Source of the DNA: Pectinophora gossypiella | Taxonomy: Eukaryota > Arthropoda > Insecta > Lepidoptera > Gelechiidae | Reading direction: 5' to 3' | Length of the DNA stretch: 64,000 nt | Assembly: GCF_024362695.1 (NCBI RefSeq) | Contig: NC_065421.1 | Coordinates: 9,052,598 to 9,116,597, forward strand | Shown here: positions 50,822 to 61,555 of the stretch, one piece after another | How the letters are laid out: each line of letters begins with the position of its first letter | Position numbering within the stretch: the stretch's first letter is position 1 | Notes under the pieces: generated by a model | What the model was told of the DNA's origin: nothing | Databases searched by the model: none | The model's input: only the letters and a program-made list of their open reading frames with translations | Position numbers and translations under genes: made by a program

Positions 50822-51160
50822 AACCACTAAGTACTTCTTCTTATCGTGTAGGTTGTGAGGTGGAATACCAGCCTCATCAACCCAGATGTCAGGGTTATGA
50901 TTGAGCCGCCAAAGGCCGCTGATATAGCTCATGTAACGATTACTCACTTACATCAGTAAATAGTAACCGGGACCAACGGCTTAAAGTGCCTTCCGAAGCA
51001 CGGATCGTCTTACTTTCGGACAATCAGGTGATCAGCCTGTAATGTCCTAACCAAACTAGAGGTCAGAAAGTGATTTTTGTGATATCTCCCCACCGGGATT
51101 CGAACCCGGGACCTCCGGAACGTGAGTCCAACGCTCAACCACTGGACCAAGGAGGTCGTC
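50822..51160 (-). mobile_element. SINE-A, complete copy
   Basis: Runs from CTTCTTCTTATCGTGTAGG to the inverted head GGGATTCGAACCCGGGACC and CTCAACCACTGGACCAAGG. Both pol III boxes are present. Confidence 0.8.
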
Positions 51161-51161
51161 C

Positions 51162-51322
51162 AAAGAAAAGATGATCCTTGTTTCGGAAGGCACGTAAAGC
51201 CGTTGGTCCCGGTCACTACTTACTGATGTAAGTTAGTAGTCTTTGGCGGCTTAATAATAACCCTGACACCAGGGTTGATGGGTTGGTAATCCACCTCACA
51301 ACCCATACGATAAAAGAAGATT
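51162..51322 (+). repeat. SINE-A, headless copy
   Basis: GATGATCCTTGTTTCGGAAG to CACAACCCATACGATAAAAG. It lies back to back with the preceding full copy. Confidence 0.7.
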
Positions 51323-51324
51323 TT

Positions 51325-51548
51325 ACTCGACGCACCATGTATTAAGTAAGTAACTTACCTACAAGGCTCCACTAAAAGTGCCTATTTGGCTTGGCGAAAC
51401 CGCCTTCACACGCGATCAGCTTGGCTTAATAATAACTTTTCAAATAGTAAGAAAAGTGTGTCATGCTTCAAGCAAATGGAAATGAAATAAATACATTATA
51501 ATAGCTACCTACTTTTTTCCTTTGCCCACCCCGTCATCGTCTCCCTCC
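51325..51548. other. Unassigned stretch
   Basis: Nothing recognised. Confidence 0.4.
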
Positions 51549-51552
51549 CTAG

Positions 51553-51897
51553 CTTTTTTTTTGACGTGACTATTGTAGATTTGTCGCAGATGGCATTAAC
51601 TACTTGGCTGGACAAATGGGGCGCGCTGAGGGCTCTCACCCGGTACATATTTTAAGACAACAGGCCTGAGGATGCCCAGTTGGGCACGAATCTCGGCTCA
51701 GGGCGTCGATCCTGGTGAGTCGATAGCGATAAGCGCTGAATGAGTGAAATCGTCGACCACGCCGACGGGGTTGGTATCGGGGTTCTGAAGTGTTTGGTGT
51801 CGCGAGCTGATTGGCCGCCTCTATGGCTAGAGTAATCGGGTCGTTGAGTTCGTATATTACGTCCTTCGGACGGCGATACTTTTCAGTACCGCCCCTG
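51553..51897 (-). mobile_element. Retro-F, longest copy
   Basis: The poly-T end at the left matches other copies. It extends about 110 bp further 5' than 154-483 (GAGCTGATTGGCCGCC, ACGTCCTTCGGACGGCG). CTCCCTA occurs at both edges, a possible short target duplication. Confidence 0.7.
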
Positions 51898-51911
51898 ACC
51901 CCTCCCTATCG

Positions 51912-52247
51912 TTATCCCGTTATCACAGGGTCCGCTTAGCTAACCTGAAGATTTGACAGGTCCGGTTTTTGGCAAAAGTGACTGCCTATGTGACCAACGC
52001 TCAAAGGAAATACCAGCCCAATACAGATTAGGTCACATATTTCCAAAACAACAGAGAAATATTTCTCGGAAATGTGTGTTTCTTTAGGATATTTTCCATC
52101 ACCGCTGAGCACGTGATAATCATTTATAATCCAAACATAATCGAAAACAAATGAGAAAATCTTTGGTTTAGACCTGTGCTTGATTCAAACCTGCGACCTC
52201 CCAGTGGGAGTCAAGCTTTCTTCCAACTGTGCTATTACGGCTCTTAT
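51912..52247 (-). mobile_element. SINE-C copy
   Basis: CACAGGGTCCGCTTAGCTAA to TCCAACTGTGCTATTACGG; full length, diverged in the tRNA-like head. Confidence 0.75.
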
Positions 52248-52331
52248 AATCACACACACAATCCCAATTTTCATAATTCACCTTAGAAGGTATTATTTAT
52301 TTATTTGTCCATTATAGACGGCCGTAGCGTA

Positions 52332-52456
52332 CAGTCATTACTTTAGAACCCTGTCGCACTATCATATTTGAAATTTAATGAGACTTACGGTTTAATTTGT
52401 CAAAAAAGTTAATGTGACATGGTTTCAACGTGTATCCATATTTTTACTCGTGACCG
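52332..52456 (+). mobile_element. MITE-1 copy
   Basis: CAGTCATTACTTTAG to CTCGTGACCG with TA on both sides; a short deletion near the left end. Confidence 0.75.
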
Positions 52457-52469
52457 TACGTACTTACTT

Positions 52470-52900
52470 CATTATGCAATATAATCAATAAGGGGGACCC
52501 GAGTTAGGAATTAGCTATGATCTTATGTTTTGTTATTTGTTTATTGTTTCAGCACTCATATGGTGGGAATAATGTAGGTGCTCTGTATAGTTTCCGCCTC
52601 CACACAGAAAGTAGTCGTTAACTTAAATACGTATAAACACGTTTGTACGCAACGTATAAACACGTCGTTTAGCCCCGCGACCGTGAAGTGAAATAATTAC
52701 AGTTTATGAATATCTCGAGTAATCGGACAAGTTGGACAACCGTCGCTTATTACTGTCCATTCAGACCGAATGTTAATGACAGCTAGGGAAGTTTTCTCAC
52801 AATTTACCGGCTTTGTGACTCGACACGCGTGCAGCCTTGTCTGAGACTGATTGGGTGACTTCAGTCAGTACACTTTATATTATTTTAATGTACTTACTTG
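52470..52900. other. Unassigned stretch
   Basis: No family recognised. Confidence 0.4.
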
Positions 52901-52904
52901 TATC

Positions 52905-53142
52905 CCCTTCTATCGTGTGGGTTATGGGCTCTTCAATCCTGGTGTCAGGGTTACTATTGAACCGCCAAAGGCCCATCTTAAAGGATCATCTTACTTTTTG
53001 AACAATTAGGTGATCAGCCTGTAATGTCCTAACCAAACTAGGGACCACAAAGTGATTTTTGTGATATATCCCCACCGGGATTCGAACCCGGGACCTCCGG
53101 ATCGTGAGCCCAACGCTCAACCACTGGACCACGGAGGCCGTT
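52905..53142 (-). mobile_element. SINE-A with internal deletion
   Basis: The head GGGATTCGAACCCGGGACC and CAACCACTGGACCACGG is intact. The middle is shortened between AAAGGCCCATC and GGATCATC. Confidence 0.75.
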
Positions 53143-53144
53143 AA

Positions 53145-53655
53145 GGGCGAGTGAGTGCTATAAAAAACAAAAATCACATAAAGTATTTTATGGATGATGA
53201 GCTTGATAACTTATGGCTTCATACCAAAACTGGCTGCAAGTTTTTTCTGACTGATTGTGGCTCGACCAATAGCCAAGAATTTCATGGCTATTTTTTTGTA
53301 CTTAAGTTAACATTAGACTTGCCTAAGTTGTGTACGTTCGCGTCGTATGTGATTAAGACCTCACCATGATGTATGGGTACAGGCGACCTCGCGTCACATG
53401 GCGTTTATACCGTGTAATGTGTAATAAAGCTCCATTGTATTGACATGACTAATGTTACGCTGTGGGGAGCACTGTACATCTGGATTCTGTGTTAAATAAC
53501 GACTTACCACGTTTTGTTTCGACCACGATATTGAATGTTTGTGGTCATTGACCCAACCACGAAACCAATTTGGTGCCACCATCGGGAATAAAGTATAATA
53601 ATATAGAATAATTATATTTGTGTCCCTTATGGCAATCTTTCAATTTTCTTTTTAC
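53145..53655. other. Unassigned stretch
   Basis: A 72-codon plus-strand frame at 53151-53369 has no motif. No repeat recognised. Confidence 0.4.
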
Positions 53656-53656
53656 A

Positions 53657-53768
53657 TTTTTCCTCACCTTATGGTTGTCTGGAAGAATTCGCTTCACTTA
53701 GTTAAGAGTCCTTTTATAATTATTTCTTTTTATTTTTTTTGTGCAATAAAGTGTAGTTCTATTGTTCT
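53657..53768 (+). repeat. LINE 3' UTR remnant
   Basis: TGTCTGGAAGAATTCGCTTC and TTGTGCAATAAAGTGTAG; parallel to the end at 2218. Confidence 0.5.
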
Positions 53769-53875
53769 GTATTGTATGGTTTTGCGATGGTAATGATTTA
53801 GTCATCAGCCAAGTTTATGTATGGTTTGATACAAACTTCTGTGAATAATAGGTATAACAAAACATATTATCTATA

Positions 53876-54003
53876 TTGGGGTGGTTTTCCCTTCGCGGGT
53901 TGAAAGGTCAGACAGGCAGACGCTTTTGTAAAAAACTGGACCTGTCAAATCTTTAGGTTAAGAAAGCGGACCCTGTGAAATATGGGATAATGCTAGGGAG
54001 ACC
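53876..54003 (+). repeat. SINE-C, 3' part
   Basis: CCCTTCGCGGGTTGAAAGGT, CTGGACCTGTCAAATC and AAGCGGACCCTGTG: the tail half in plus orientation. Confidence 0.7.
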
Positions 54004-54149
54004 ACGATAACGAGGCTTTATTCAGGTACAAAAAAAAACTGTGAGTGCTGTAGAAAATACTGTAGTAGTTAGTAAGTGAGTACTTAGAGTAAATGATCTT
54101 AATATAACAATTATATTAATTTGTTGATTAAAACGATCAACAACCGTTG

Positions 54150-54478
54150 CAAATAGTTTTCCTTAGCGAAATGAACAGCGGTCACCTGTCTCGTACTGAA
54201 AGGTGTCGGTTCCCGAAGGTCGTAATATAGGATCGGCCAAACCTCAGAACCCCTATACTTATCCCGCCAGCGTGGTCAACGACCTCAACGATTTCCCTCA
54301 TTCAGCTCTTATCTATCACTAGGGTCGATTAATTCTTTCAAAGATTATCATCTCAGATGACAACCTGAGCCGAGGTTCTCGCCCAGCTGGGCACCCTCAG
54401 GCCTGTTGTCTTAAATTTTGCCCGGCTAAGTAGTTAAGACGTTTGAGGCAAATCTACAATAAGTCACGGTAAAAAACC
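54150..54478 (+). mobile_element. Retro-F, long diverged copy
   Basis: ACTGAAAGGTGTCGG, CGTGGTCAACGACC and GCCCAGCTGGGCACCCTC then CAATAAGTCACGGTAAAAA. It covers the same 5' extension as 51553, diverged. Confidence 0.65.
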
Positions 54479-54479
54479 T

Positions 54480-54720
54480 ACCTTTCTTCATAAACTCACG
54501 CGTATTTCCCACCGGGGTAAGCAGAGACTATGGAAAACGCATACATATCATATATAAACTCACGCCTGTTTCCCACCGGGGTAAGCGGAGACTGTATAAT
54601 TCCATTTGCTTCGATCCTGACACACTTGTCTTGCTTCCTTCACATTCATCAATCGCTTCATACACGCACGCCGGTTCAGAGTAGATCGTATTAAACCTTT
54701 TCTAAGGACATCTCCAATTT
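54480..54720 (-). pseudogene. Two stacked RTE tail-2 ends
   Basis: CACGCGTATTTCCCACCGGG GTAAGCAG occurs twice in 100 bases; the second is followed by the inverse of the coding tail (TCGATCCTGACACACTTG, CATTCATCAATCGC, GGTTCAGAGTAGATCG). One insertion probably landed in an earlier one. Confidence 0.6.
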
Positions 54721-54729
54721 GGAAAAATA

Positions 54730-55080
54730 TAATAATAAAGACATTCTATTCTTCCACTTAAGACACTCCCATTCTTCGGAGACGACAAAACACCGAGGTA
54801 CCTATATTACAACATTTTATCTCAAACTGATTACACGCGGAAACACGAAGAAACATGGGGCAAGTTTGAATGAAGCACCATATCGCATCATCTCTATGGG
54901 GCCCTCGTTATTTACGCATGATAACCGGTTCACTTCCCTGTTTTGTCATTGTCAAGAGACGCGGAGAAATGCAGCGCAACCAAACAAGAGTAAGGTTTTA
55001 TTTGGGGTTTTGATAACGATACGGACAGTCATAAATAGATTACAAATAATAACTCACAATGCCAGTCCATATCGATGAGA
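54730..55080. other. Unassigned stretch with 119-codon frame
   Basis: A plus-strand frame at 54719-55078 begins at the end of the RTE tail and shows no domain I know. Probably chance. Confidence 0.35.
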
Positions 55081-55087
55081 TAACAAG

Positions 55088-55595
55088 CAGTAATACGTCG
55101 TTCTCGGGAATGTTCCCAAAGTGGGAATGTTTATTTATTATTTATTTATTTATTTTTACAGTTTTACATTCAGCCATTACAGTAAAAACCAATTCGACTG
55201 AAACAAACACATATAAGACATAACAATTATTATTATTTAACTAGAACAAGAGCGAAATGCCACATCTGTGAATTTGGCCACCGAACAGCTGTACAGCTGT
55301 GTGTGTATGTTACCGTTTTAAAAACTGTTTAATAGTTCTTTTTGGACACTCATCCTATCTTAATTAAAACACAATAACGGGTTCTTACCGCGTTTAAATC
55401 AGTTGCAAGTGCCATGATCAGGGATATCGGGAGTCCCATATCCCTGATTTAAACGCGGTAAGAACCCGTTATTATGTGTTCTAATCCTATCTACCTAAAA
55501 GCTAGCCTAAAACCTCTTTTTACATAACTTTTGCGCCATTTTACTACCGGGATTGTTTCCAAAGTGGGAATATTCCCGAAAACGGCACATCACTG
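55088..55595. mobile_element. hAT-like non-autonomous element
   Basis: Ends CAGTAATACGTCGTTCTCGG and, inverted, CAGTGATGTGCCGTTTTCGG, continuing into GGGAAT(G/A)TTCCCA. TAACAAG flanks both sides (55081-55087 and 55596-55602). CAG(T)G-type ends and a 7-8 bp duplication are hAT traits. No transposase. Its interior holds a LINE-like tail and the Penelope hairpin. Confidence 0.7.
55361..55485. repeat. Penelope-like terminal hairpin
   Basis: Arms TAATTAAAACAC(AT)AATAAC and so on to CGCGTTTAAATCA face each other over about 41 bases. The spacer itself folds (GGGATATCGGGAGTCCCATATCCC split around GGAG). Confidence 0.7.
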
Positions 55596-55604
55596 TAACA
55601 AGTC

Positions 55605-56190
55605 ACCTTAGTGATCCACTTACAACCATGCCTGGTATCGACAGGGCTAGGCTGGTTGCAGATCGCGAGCTCAACTAGGTTGACTAGGGTAAGACAATCA
55701 AGAAGCTTCTAGTGACACCACATTTTTTTTAATTCTGACAGGTGCTGTGTAAAAACACATAACCCTCCTTTATGCTTCGCCGCAGTCGGGTAAAAGGGAT
55801 AGAGATTAGGAAACTGCGAGCGGTTCGACCCGTATTGGGAAATTGCAATAAAATTACATTTTAATTAAGATTTTACGACCAAACGGCTGTAAAGTGGCTG
55901 TATAAGGGACTATAAAAATCATACTGTATCTAAATATACTCCTCTATAGATGCTATTGCGTCTAATAGTTAATTTGGTCATTATGATACGACAATGACAA
56001 ATACGTACAATGTGGGAACTGGCATATGAGGACAATGCATACTTTTTTCAATTATATTATTGTACCAATGATTATGTCTATGTTGTTATTATTCTGCCAT
56101 ATAAATTCGAAATATATGTTCGAATCTTAAACATAATTACGCAGATACATTTGAATAGGTATTGTGAAAGAGATTTAACATTTGTGGTAT
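55605..56190. other. Unassigned stretch
   Basis: ACATAACCCTCCTTTATGC near 55758 resembles a LINE end. No gene. Confidence 0.4.
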
Positions 56191-56194
56191 CTAT

Positions 56195-56311
56195 ACGACC
56201 TCTAAGTCACCACCTATCACGTCGGTCTAAAACAGAAAGCTCGGCAAAGCGTGGGTACTTAGTTCATCTTGCGATGCAAGCGTCTTACTACGATTGGGAT
56301 ATAATCGTAAG
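56195..56311 (+). repeat. SINE-H, left part, split by hAT
   Basis: CACCACCTATCACGTCGG, AGTTCATCTTGCGATG and GGGATATAATCGTAAG; the last 8 bases are the target duplicated by the hAT element. Confidence 0.65.
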
Positions 56312-57073
56312 TAGGGAATGCAATCCCGACTTGAGATCGCAAATTCGAGATCCCGCGGGATTGTAAACATCAATAGAAATAGAAATGTTTTATTGCGACC
56401 ATGTGTTCGTACAATTTGTGGTGTTATAAAAATACAGAAGTAAGTATTATAGTATCAACATGGACCCGGTAAAGGCACTGCAACTGGTAGAGAGGACAAC
56501 ATACTTAATTATTAGTCAGCGATACAACTTGTATTTATTATACTTACTATATTTTAACAATATTATTGCACTTATATTTTAAGTATTGTTTTATATGTTT
56601 ATTATGATTTAATTTATAAAATATTATTAAACAGTATTGATTTTAGTTTATCATTTATGTATTCATTGACTGTGTAATAGCTTTAGTAATAAGTAGTAGC
56701 TTTAGTTGTTTTATAAAAGAATTAACGTTGGTTTCATTTTTAATAGTATCCCGCGAGATTCCGAAATTTTCGGGATCTCCTCTAGTTCATAGTAAAATGT
56801 AAAGTTAGAATGCCTGATAACGATGATAACTGCTTGTTTGTGATAGTGAAGTTAATTAAAACAAAATATTTTTTTAAATAAAACATTTTTCTGCAATATT
56901 ACTCACTGAATAATTATGTTTTCTTTGGAAATCAACATAATCAAAACCAAAAGGATAACTCAAGGAGATTCCCCCAATCCCATCAATCTCGAATGAGATC
57001 TCGTCATAATATGCTTCAGGATTGATCCCGAAAAAATAAACGAGATCTCGCGAGATCGAGATTGCATTCCCTA
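56312..57073. mobile_element. hAT-like non-autonomous element, 762 bp
   Basis: Ends TAGGGAATGCAATC(C/T)CGA in inverted orientation. ATCGTAAG/ATCGTAAA, an 8-bp target duplication with one mismatch, flanks it. GAGATC/GATCTC-type motifs repeat near both ends (GAGATCCCGCGGGA, ATCTCGCGAGATCGAG) and at 56750. The interior is AT-rich without transposase; the 94-codon frame at its right edge is an artefact. Confidence 0.8.
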
Positions 57074-57081
57074 ATCGTAAA

Positions 57082-57842
57082 CTATGTAGTACTTTCATGG
57101 AACTTACGTCTCTTAAGATGTCGACTAATTGAATAAATAAAGAAAACTTAATCAACATGTCGCCGATAGGTAAATTTTCGTCAAGTAGATATCTATTTAA
57201 TCATGCCATGAAAAGTACTAACTACTTACCTACTATTGTTTTTTTGTTATGAAAGTGTATTTACAATGATGCAAGGGATTCTCCGTACTATTAAGGTATT
57301 AATACGGAATTTTACGATAAAACCTTAGAATATTTTAAAGTATTTTTAATGCACCATACATATGTTAAAACTATCTTCTTACCAATCTTTATAGTACTTA
57401 CTAATTCATTTATATTCTATTAACGAAGTGAGCGGTCAGATATAACGCGACTATGGAAGTTGTTATAGAATTTTAATCGCTCACTTAAGTGAGTTAACTC
57501 CAAGCCCAAATTAAGTCATTTTTAATCATTTTAAAAGTGCGTTAAGTTTGATTTATGATGCTACAAGTGTTAGTAGAAATCGGTTATGGTGCAATCAAGT
57601 GATGAAACTTTTTTTATCTATTTGAAGGTGAACAGGTTGAGAAGTTTCATTACAGCGGTAACATATTGACAGCGGTTTAGTGTGACGAAACATAATTACT
57701 TATAAAATATTTAAAACTTTTTATACAAAAAAATATAAGGTTTAAATATAATCAAATGAAAATAAAGTACAGGTACGAAATAATAAAATTAAATTATAAT
57801 AGAATGATAACTCGGATAGAATAATAGAAATGCGAAAGTTGA
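57082..57842. other. Unassigned AT-rich stretch
   Basis: AAGTGAGC/GCTCACTT pairs near 57427 and 57480 are weakly inverted. No gene. Confidence 0.4.
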
Positions 57843-57847
57843 TGGTA

Positions 57848-58063
57848 GAGCTGGCAGAGAAAGACCTAGAAGGACTTACATTGACCAAATTGGAGGTGTC
57901 CTTAGAAAACGTTTAGTACAATCTAATCTGAACCGGCGTGCGTGTATGAAGCGATTGATGAATGTGGAGGAAGCAAGGGAAGTGTGTCAGGATCGAAGCA
58001 AATGCAATTCCATAGTCTCTGCTTACCCCGATGGGAAATAGGCGTGAGTTTATGTATGTATGT
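57848..58063 (+). pseudogene. RTE-like LINE C-terminus (tail-2), best copy
   Basis: Reads ERPRRTYIDQIGGVLRKRLV, NLNRRACMKRLMNVEEAREV and CQDRSKCNSIVSAYPDGK then stop, 60-odd codons without a break. The basic RPRRTY block and the following helix are the end of an RTE-like RT protein. The 3' flank GGCGTGAGTTTATG leads into a TATG repeat. All catalytic domains are absent. Confidence 0.75.
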
Positions 58064-58072
58064 ACAGGTACG

Positions 58073-58390
58073 AAAAAGTTGATTCCGTCTTTGGGAGGGC
58101 ACGTTATGCTGTTGGTCCTGGCTGTTAGCCGTAAAATGCTTCCACCAACCCAGCAGGCAGCAAGCGTGGTGGAGTCTGCTTCATACACTCTCAGCGGGTT
58201 TAGCACTGTAAACACGCGACTCTTTCTCGCCGCGACAGAGATCATTTATCTCTTTCTGTGCAATACTGTGAGAGAGTGACGGGTGACGTATGTCGAGGCG
58301 AGAAAGAGTCGTGCGCTTACGGTGCTAAGCCCGCTGGTTTATTAAGGGAAGACCTATGCCAGCAGTAGGAAGTGTGTTGGCTGTTTATGT
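58073..58390 (+). mobile_element. SINE-B, interrupted by a MITE
   Basis: TTTGGGAGGGCACGTTATGC and GCAAGCGTGGTGGAGTCTGC before the insert; GTTTATTAAGGGAAGACC and GCCAGCAGTAGG after it. The head is missing. Confidence 0.7.
58192..58336. mobile_element. Foldback MITE (CAGCGGGTTTAGCAC ends)
   Basis: CAGCGGGTTTAGCACTGTAA faces TTACGGTGCTAAGCCCGCTG, and the pairing continues through ACTCTTTCTCGCC/GGCGAGAAAGAGT. It is 145 bp and GC-richer than its host SINE. No ORF. Confidence 0.8.
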
Positions 58391-58589
58391 TATGTATGTT
58401 ATAGGTATATATTTTAACTGACATATACAGCAAAAAATATCTATGATTCTCCTACGTTAGGCTAAGCCAATGTCGTAGGAGTCGTGTTCAGGCTTTACCG
58501 TCGAAGTCAGTTATTCTATCCCTCCCTTAATTCATAAGGATCATCTACCTACCATTCATCATCTACCTAGCGTTATCCCTTACCACGTC

Positions 58590-58715
58590 CATAACGTAAG
58601 TACGTGGTCGTTACATGGGCCGTGTCAAGAGCCTTTTGCGGCTCTATAATAACCCTGACACCAGGGTTGATGAGGTTGGTAATCCACCTTACAACCCACA
58701 CGATAAGAAGAGAAG
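58590..58715 (+). repeat. SINE-A tail part
   Basis: GTGGTCGTTACATGGGCCG to CCCACACGATAAGAAGAG; continuous with the duplicated block, as at 12940. Confidence 0.7.
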
Positions 58716-59032
58716 AGAAGAATAAGAATTTGAAAAAAGAATCTGGAAGAAGAGAAATTGGCGTGTCAGGATAAGTAATTGGAATTCTGTGTTCTCTTAA
58801 TCTGAAAAGTAGCTGTCGACTATCTTCAAATTACTTAAGTAAGTAGTATAATACCTCATGAATATTGTTTCGTAATATTACAGTCACTTTTAAAGTGAAT
58901 TCTCGTACGTATATCTATCGATCTGTTTTCAGTTTCAAGGAAAACTAAAGCCTAAGTTACACCGTTACTTACTTTGATGATTTAAGTTGTAATTTAACTT
59001 GAGAACTTGTTTGTGTCTGTTCCTTGTTCACA
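58640..59032 (+). repeat. Duplicated block, MITE-1 empty site
   Basis: Parallel to 12960-13520. The uninterrupted TTCTCGTACGTATATC is the pre-insertion state of the MITE-1 at 13231. Confidence 0.75.
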
Positions 59033-59035
59033 GTC

Positions 59036-59395
59036 CGCTTACCTAACCTGGAGATCTGACAGATCCGGTTTTTTACAGAAGCGACTGCCTGTCTAACATC
59101 CCAAACTGAAGGCACACCTCGGACACTTCATACAAACAACCTCGTTTTACACAGACACTACACATTGACATTATCGTACACGCGTATCTGTGTGTGTGAC
59201 GTCTGACACCATACGATTTAAGTCTAAACTATGTTCGAGGGGTGGTGAGATAAACCTAGCTCAGACGCTAATGGGGAGCGGAGAGTTGCCGTTCTATGTA
59301 GTATTAATCCTTATTCTATGCTGAAGGGAAAACTAGCCCAATACAGGTTAAGCCACTTACCTTGGAAACGCATTTCTCGGGGATGTGGGCTAAAT
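59036..59395 (-). repeat. SINE-C part, split by E
   Basis: CTTACCTAACCTGGAGATCT before E and AACTAGCCCAATACAGGTTA after it. Confidence 0.65.
59113..59320 (-). mobile_element. E element, 208-bp copy in SINE-C
   Basis: Flanked by CTGAAGG (59106-59112 and 59321-59327). Ends CACACCTCGGACACTTC and CTTATTCTATG, same length as 30822-31029 though the target differs. No inverted ends, no poly-A, no ORF. Confidence 0.8.
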
Positions 59396-59504
59396 AACAA
59401 CCATTAATATTAAAGTACCTAATAAATAATTAAAAGTTACAATATGTCAATTTAGAAATAAAAAAGCAGCTATACAATAATATACGTTGAACTTAATTTA
59501 GGTA

Positions 59505-59637
59505 CAGTCATGAGCAATATAATGGAGGACTCTGTCGCACTAACATATTTGACATTTCGTGAGACTTACAGTTCAATTTGTCAAAAAAGTTAATCTGTCA
59601 TGGTACCAAAGTGTATACATATTAATGCTCGTGACCG
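59505..59637 (+). mobile_element. MITE-1 copy
   Basis: CAGTCATGAGCA to TGCTCGTGACCG with TA on both sides; a 10-base gap near GGAGGACTC. Confidence 0.75.
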
Positions 59638-59892
59638 TACACAGACCTAAAATTTTCGCGCATCCGAAATATTTTATACGGAAATAAAATTACGCTTAAT
59701 ACTCGCGTCTGTTGAAGGAGGATTATCTTTAAGAAGGGATTTTCTTAATAACAGGGGTAAGTAGGTACTTATAGCCTTAATTAGGTATTAGTTTGTAAAG
59801 TAATGTATACTAGGAATATTATGTTTTCCGAGTACTTGGTATTTGAGGAAGCATTCTTACTTTTAGTATTATATGCAGAAAAATGTAAAGAT

Positions 59893-60030
59893 TTATCCTT
59901 GCTTTCAGTACAGTAGAAAAGGTTCAGTACGATTTACTCTGAACCGGCGTGCGTGTATGAAACGATTGATGAATGTGGAGGAAGCAAGACAAGTGCATAT
60001 ACATAATCTCACGCCTATTTCCCTATTTTA
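59893..60030 (+). pseudogene. RTE tail-2 fragment
   Basis: GGTTCAGTACGATTTACTCT encodes FTLNRRACMKRLMNVEEARQ; it is cut short and joined to a second tail end (CTCACGCCTATTTCCC). Confidence 0.65.
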
Positions 60031-60105
60031 TTTTATTATGTATGCATGCATGTTTATCTATGTAGACTCTAAACAAGTCTGCTAAATTTCATAGGTGTAT
60101 GTATA

Positions 60106-60593
60106 CAGGGTGTTAGTGACATCGTCACGAAAACTTTGAGGGGTGATTGAGGCCATGATTCTGAGATGATATCAAGTGGAATTTTCCGTCGCAAAAGGAT
60201 GGAATTGAAAATAATTAAAAAAAACACAAAAATATTCAGGAATATTCAGACTGAAAATTCCACTTGATATCAACTCAGAATCATGGTCTGAACCATCCCC
60301 CTCAGTATTCGTTACGGTGTCACTAACACCCATACCTACTTGTATGGCTACCGTATGTACTTGTGTGGGGTGTAAGTGACATCGTAACGAATACTGAGGG
60401 GGATGATTCAGCTGATTATTCTGAGTTAATATCAAGTGGAATTTTTCATCGCAAAATTATAGAATTGAAAATAATTTAAAAAAGCCTAAAAAAAATCATG
60501 AATTTTGCGACGAAAAATTCCACTTGATATTAACTCAGAATCATGGTCTAAATCATCCCCCTGAGTATTCGTTACGATGTCACTAACACCCTG
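60106..60593. mobile_element. MITE-2 composite
   Basis: CAGGGTGTTAGTGACATCG to its inverse, two foldback units joined by CCATACCTACTTGTATGGC as in 45712. TA-rich flanks. Confidence 0.8.
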
Positions 60594-60599
60594 TATGTG

Positions 60600-60940
60600 T
60601 ACACGTGTTTCTTTGAAACTACAAATCGTATGGCAATAATTCTATTTAACCGACTTCAAATTGATCCGTATAATTAACTTGTTCACAGGACCAGTTTTTG
60701 ACTAAAGCATAGGAAAATGTACCTAAATAAAAAATAACACTATGGAATTATTTTCCTCGTGTTACGAGAGCGTAGACATGTACTAATAAAGACTTTTAAT
60801 TAATGACTCCCTTTAGCAGCACTGAGTCGTTATTTCAATTAGTAAACAGTAAAATTGCACACTCCGACACACATAAGCACACAATCTATAAGCAGAGGCC
60901 ACCCCGGACACTTCGAAAATCGAACCCGTGACACTTTGTT
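60600..60940. other. Unassigned stretch
   Basis: Nothing recognised. Confidence 0.4.
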
Positions 60941-60942
60941 CA

Positions 60943-61145
60943 CACCCCGGAGACTTCATACAAAACACTTAATTTTAAACAAACACTACACATTGACGTT
61001 ATCGTACACGCGCATCTGTGTATGTGTGACGTGTGACTCCCATACGATTGAAGACTAAAGTAAGACCGGGAGGGGTGAGGTAAACCTAGCTCAGGGAGTT
61101 CCCGTTCTATAGGTAGTAGTAGAGTTTTCTGTCTATGGGTAGGGT
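60943..61145 (-). mobile_element. E element
   Basis: CACACCCCGGAGACTTCATA, ACACTACACATTGACG, GATTGAAGACTAAAG and GAGGTAAACCTAGCTCAG; the last 30 bases are diverged. Confidence 0.7.
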
Positions 61146-61155
61146 CCACGAAATA

Positions 61156-61552
61156 CAGGGTCTAAGTGACATCGTACCGAATACTCAGGGGGATGATTCA
61201 GAGTTAATATCAAGTGCATTTTACTTTGTCGCAAAATTCATGTCTTATTTTCTTTTCAATTCTATACTTTTGCGATGAAAAATCCACTAAATACTCGTAT
61301 TAACTCAGAATAATGGTCTGAATCATCCCCCTCAGTATTCGTTACGGTGTCACTAACACCCATACATACTCCTATAAGTACATGTTCCGAGTTCATCTCG
61401 AGCGGAATTTCCTGTCGAAAAAATAATTAAAAGTAAAATGACTTTTTAATTATTTCCAGTTCCATACTTTGCGATGGAAAATTCCACTTGATAGTAACTC
61501 AACATTATGGTCTGGATCATCCCTGAAAGTCTTCGTTACGATGTCATTAACA
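61156..61552. mobile_element. MITE-2 composite, degraded
   Basis: CAGGGTCTAAGTGACATCG at the left; the joint CACCCATACATACTCC still recognisable; right end CGATGTCATTAACAA diverged. Deletions in unit two. Confidence 0.65.
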
Positions 61553-61555
61553 ATA

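Noticed and set aside
52905..53142. tRNA-like sequence with perfect GGGATTCGAACCCGGG
   Set aside because: Followed by the SINE-A body and repeated many times; no acceptor stem. It is a SINE head, not a tRNA gene.
60172..60435. 87-codon frame and similar ones at 45696 and 6226
   Set aside because: They read through MITE-2 foldback arms; the repeated peptide SDHDSELISSGI is a by-product of the repeat.
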